A stretch of DNA of 64,000 nucleotides from Rusavskia elegans (Eukaryota; Ascomycota; Lecanoromycetes; Teloschistales; Teloschistaceae), in NCBI GenBank assembly GCA_011316305.1, contig SAUG01000107.1:1-64000 (forward strand). Reading direction: 5' to 3'. A model generated the notes under the pieces. It was not told where the DNA came from. It saw nothing but the letters and a program-made list of their open reading frames with translations, and did no database searches. Both the position numbers and the translations under genes were made by a program. This document shows positions 60,399-64,000 of the stretch, in pieces; within the stretch, counting starts at the first letter, position 1, and every line of letters starts with the position of its first letter.

Positions 60399-62991
60399 AT
60401 GAGTGTCCGTCATGCTTTGGACACCATGTGGATGCGCCGAACGCAATCCACGGTGACTGACACCACCGACCCCGAAGGACCGCAAACCGGTGCCCCACCT
60501 TCTCAAAGGACGACTAAACCTTCTCAAAGCAAGGAAAAACCTTCTCAAAGCACGAAAAAGGCGACCGTTGGGACGGATGCCAGTTCCCAAGACGTCTTCA
60601 TCGCCGTAATGGGCAGCACAGGATCGGGCAAAAGTACACTTATATCCAAGCTTGCAGGTGATCAAGTCAAAATAGGGCATGGCCTGGCTTCATATAGGCT
60701 TTTGTCCGCTAGCAGCTGTGTAAAGGACTGACTCCTATAGGTACTCAGGAAGTCAGTATACACCACTTCAACTATGATGACAACACCAAAGTTCATCTCA
60801 TCGATACCCCCGGATTTGACGATTCAGATAAGTCGGATTTCCACGTTCTGACAGAAATAGCTGCCTTTCTTCAAACATCTTATCAAGATGGATTGAAGCT
60901 GAATGGCATCATATACCTCTACCGTATTACCGACAACCGCTTGCAAGGCTCTCATAGACGCAGTATGAGCATCTTCCATAAGATGATTGGTGGTAACGTG
61001 TACCCAAATATCATCTTGGCATCCACGAGGTGGGAGCTGGAAGATCTGGCCACGGGTAAAGCAAGAGAAGCTTCGCTTATCGATCAGTCGGACTTTTGGA
61101 GCAAGATGAGACAGGAAGGGTGCCAAGTCCGGCGACACATGAATACCAAGGAATCTGCAATGGAACTCGTGCGTTATTTTGTCAAGCAGAGAACGGACAA
61201 AATAGTCTTAGATCTGCAGGATGACCTCGTGACAGAAAACAAGAAGTTAGCTCACACGGCTGCTGGAAAAGAAGCCTGCAGCCAGCTTTCCGAGGAGGTC
61301 GAGAAGATGAAGCTCCAAGTCGAATATGCCAAGCTCGCCCTACAAGAAGCCCTTAGGAACCACGATAAGCAGGCTCTTGAGCGGTATAAAGAGAGGGTTG
61401 ACTGGACCAAAAAGCTGGAGAAGCTCCAGAACGATAACAGGACCTCGGCCCAAAGAATGCAACGAGACTTCGAAGAGGCCACCAAACGCCACGAAGCAGT
61501 CATCAAAGGCTTGATGAATGCACGAAGAGAGTTGGATGAATCGAACAGTAGGAGCGAGAGGAAGCTGGCAAACCAAATGACAAGACAATCCGAATCAACG
61601 TCATCCTGGTCTCTTCCCATTATCCAAGCCCGCAGGCCGCAAAACCGATCAAACTCACCACTGTCAAGGCTATTTGGATTTACATCACACTCACCTACGG
61701 GACCCTCGTACCCAGTCTTTGCAACGTCCTCTCGGCCAGTGTGGTCTCCTGAAGTCGTCCAACGTCATGTCCCAAACCCCTCTCAAAATAGATGGAGCTC
61801 ACAGGCAGAAGCCTCGTTTGCAGCTCCGTTCCAATCTACAAGTGGGGCCCTGACCGCTTCGTCTTCCACTGCAAGTCCACAAACTCCGTCTTTAATTCAA
61901 AGAACATCCCGACTCCAGACAAGGACATTAAATGATGATCATTATGACCTGGACGCGATCGTTGATCGGTTACTTGACGTTTGCGGCAGCCGGGCCGGCA
62001 GAGAGGCCCAGCTCCTTGAACAAGAAATAAAGTGGCTCTGCCAGAAGGCCCGGGAAGTTTTCTTATCGCAGCCGATGTTGTTGGAGCTCGAGGCGCCATT
62101 AGAAGTGGGTCCGCATCCTACCCCCATATTTGCCGAGTCATCTCTAATTGGGATGGGAAACATATACTTGGAGATATTCGAGGCCAGTACTACGATCTCC
62201 TACGACTGTTCGAAATCCACGGCGGATTTCCACCGGCGTCCAACTATCTGTTCCTTGGGAATTATGTTGATGGTGGGAAACAGAGTTTGGAGACCATCTG
62301 TCTGTGTCTTGCTTACAAAATCAAGTACCCGAAGAATTTTTTCATGCTACGGGGAATTTATGAAACCGCTGCTATGAATCGCGTGTGTGGGTTCTATGAT
62401 GTGTGTAAGCGTCGGTATAGTATCGGTCTTTGGACAAGCTTTATCGACGTGATGAATTGCATGCCAATAGTAGCCATCATCGGCGAAAAGATAATGTGTA
62501 TGAGTGGGGGGATTAGCCCCGATCTGAATAGCATGATTCAGATCCGAAATATTATGCGTCGTACAGATGTAAGTTTGGCTTTCCGTCCGAACATTCATTC
62601 GGGGTTGGAGGATGTGCAGCACCGATTTCACGTCTTGGTACCTTTGCTCCAACTGATATCTCAATGGCAAATGTAACAGGTCCCTGAACGTGGTTTGATG
62701 TGCGATTTGCACTGGTCCGATCCAGACGCGGCAATCCGGGGCTGGAGCGGAAATGATCGAGGAATCTCCTTTACGTTTGGATCCGACGTCGTGACGAGGT
62801 TTTGTGCAAAGCACGATGTTGATCTTATCGTACGAAGCCACCAGTACACCCCCGAGTTCTTCTGCGACAAAAAGCTGGTAACCGTGTGGTCTGCTCCCAG
62901 TTCTGTGGAGAATTGCCCCAACGCCGCTGCTATTCTATCCATTACTGGAGACTTGATGGTGAGCTTTCAGGTAGGAATGTCCGACTCCTAG
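60399..62991 (+). pseudogene. GTPase-coiled coil-PP1 pseudophosphatase fusion
   Basis: The apparent ancestral model is 60399-60693, 60741-62104, 62164-62568, 62680-62991 (about 791 aa). The N-terminal tail has three PSQS repeats. The G domain shows GSTGSGKST, HLIDTPGFDDSD and ASTRWELED; a coiled coil follows (to about 61580) and a Ser/Pro-rich linker. From about 61940 the same open frame continues as a full PP1-type catalytic domain ([56 protein letters not shown]). Metal and catalytic positions are changed: GDIRGQ for GDIHGQ, GNYVDGG for GDYVDRG, RGIYE for RGNHE, SGG for HGG. Two splice sites look dead (AT donor at 60694; acceptor AT at 62162). The third intron is intact. Confidence 0.75.
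60498..60560 (+). repeat. 21-bp coding minisatellite, 3 copies
   Basis: Three tandem 21-bp units at 60498, 60519 and 60540 each begin ccttctcaaag and encode PSQRTTK, PSQSKEK and PSQSTKK ahead of the P-loop. The basic Ser/Pro repeats form a disordered, possibly length-variable N-terminal tail. Confidence 0.85.
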
Positions 62992-63661
62992 TGCATGTGA
63001 CTTTTTGTGCTAATAGGCGAGCTTTAACTTTTGGTGCCTGAGGAACAAAAGTCAATACCGCGGCAATTATGGAGGCTTCCGCCAGATGATGAGTATGAGG
63101 GTCCAGAAGACAACTGATCGCGAAATGAATTGGGGGAATTTGGAGCCACAGATAATTCGCACAGTGATGGTGATTTATGGATTTCACTTAAAGTATTATA
63201 GCCTGGAACTGCTATTAGCGATAAGTGCATGGTGTTGTACCTAGCTGGTCCAAGAGTTTCCTCCATAGACGATTCTACTTGACCGTAAGTAACGCCACAG
63301 CCGACAGGATGGAATTTGGTATCAGGAATAATCTCGTGTCAGGAGTTCTTGTCTCGTTGTCTTGCGAATTACATGCTCTGATCACCTACTACGACTCTGA
63401 TATCATCGCACTCGAAGAAGCTGAATAGGTCAATCGGCTCTCCCCAAAGCAATGATTGGGTTACAAACAAGATATGACAATGGTTCAAAGTAGACCCCAT
63501 GCATGGCTGGCTCCACCACTCGTTTGCGTACCATCTGTTGCCAAACAGAAGATCCTTACATCTAACTTCCAGATCAACAGTACACATGATCCGGTGTCGT
63601 CAGTGTCGGTGGAACGACCAACTTGCTGCTAAAGCAGCAGTGTCCGATGCCGCCAGTTTTC
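62992..63661. other. Intergenic region
   Basis: About 670 bp downstream of the pseudophosphatase with only short frames and no recognisable gene, RNA or repeat. Confidence 0.5.
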
Positions 63662-63991
63662 CTAGCTACGCCCCTTTTCACAGGAAGCAGAGCAGCATCC
63701 AGGTCGTTTTCCATAGGGCGGCATGTCGCGCTGATTGATAGCAGCACTGGCAGTCGATGCCACTTTTATATCGGATGCGTATCGTCGGAAGCTCAAAACG
63801 AAAGTCCTAAGCACGATTAAGACACCGACGATGATTGCCAGAATAATAGCGCCAAGAGAGAAGCCACAGGTGAGGATCGAGAGGCTAGGTCTGATAACCC
63901 TATCGCCGTTGGGTCGGGCACGATCTAGTACGTTGATCTTGACAAGGAAAAACCCTTGAGAAGTCGACCAGGACATGAGCGTTGAAGCCAT
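63662..63991 (-). CDS. Possible start of a membrane protein, model incomplete
   Basis: A minus-strand frame starts at ATG 63991 and reads 109 codons. It contains one strong hydrophobic segment (LGAIILAIIVGVLIVLRTFV) followed by a basic FRRY, as in a single-pass or first membrane span. The 3' half after MPPY looks less protein-like, so an intron or the true end is probably missed. It lies at the window edge and may begin further right. No family recognised. Confidence 0.35.
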   Translation of the reverse strand: MASTLMSWSTSQGFFLVKINVLDRARPNGDRVIRPSLSILTCGFSLGAIILAIIVGVLIVLRTFVLSFRRYASDIKVASTASAAINQRDMPPYGKRPGCCSASCEKGRS

Positions 63992-64000
63992 AGTTAGTGG

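Noticed and set aside
60717..60740. Cryptic GTGTAA donor rescuing the fusion gene
   Set aside because: It would leave an intron of about 23 bp and add non-homologous residues; the homologous junction is at 60693/60741.
1..64000. CRISPR arrays, bacterial operons, rRNA or tRNA genes
   Set aside because: No regularly spaced palindromic repeats, cloverleaf candidates with A/B boxes, or rRNA-like stretches were seen on reading both strands by eye; a tRNAscan or Infernal run would be needed to exclude small RNAs.

Overview
The window is the left end of a chromosome from a filamentous ascomycete (Pezizomycotina). It opens on eleven TAACCC telomere units. Almost all of the first 18.6 kb is saturated with repeat-induced point mutation (RIP): CpA/TpG are nearly absent, TpA is everywhere and CpG is kept. 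The unique part has 44-143 bp introns and fungal families such as HET, NACHT-ankyrin, highly reducing PKS and Pth11-like rhodopsins. No species can be named from sequence alone.

Layout. 1-66 is the telomere. 67-18600 is a transposon graveyard: a chromodomain Ty3/gypsy element with both LTRs and a GATA target duplication (3300-8860), a shorter gag-bearing LTR element with a TATTT duplication (8915-12275), unidentified RIPed DNA with a ~0.4 kb tandem duplication, one fragment that escaped RIP and carries a 39-bp minisatellite (16395-16925), and a truncated inverted copy of the second element ending in an LTR at 18143. At 18975-21009 lies a HET protein gene, followed by a 526-bp TIR/TA-flanked MITE. 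21886-35345 looks like a small polyketide cluster: an 8-exon highly reducing PKS (KS-AT-DH-degenerate MT-ER-KR-ACP, no thioesterase), a divergent FSH1/LovG-like serine hydrolase, a hotdog thioesterase, a Pth11-like seven-helix protein and a 2-oxoglutarate/Fe(II) oxygenase. Then come a secreted SGNH lipase (36249-37425), a broken HET gene (38965-41578), a GFA-type zinc protein, and a NACHT-ankyrin NLR (42966-47488). 48-52 kb is gene-poor, with an interstitial telomere tract and a second MITE. 52386-57356 holds three surface or membrane protein genes.

The most unusual locus is 57.5-63 kb: a head-to-head pair of paralogous AIG1-like GTPase/coiled-coil genes plus a third decayed fragment. The plus-strand member runs in frame into a complete PP1-type phosphatase domain that has lost most of its metal-binding and catalytic residues, a GTPase-coiled-coil-pseudophosphatase fusion I do not recognise as a described architecture. 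Both members also carry lesions (a nonsense codon in one, two lost splice sites in the other), so the locus appears to be decaying or polymorphic.

Together the window is a subtelomeric accessory region: secondary metabolism, self/non-self recognition genes (HET, NLR, perhaps the GTPases) and surface proteins next to RIPed transposons. Exon boundaries were inferred by hand from reading frame, splice consensus and family conservation and have not been confirmed by transcript data.
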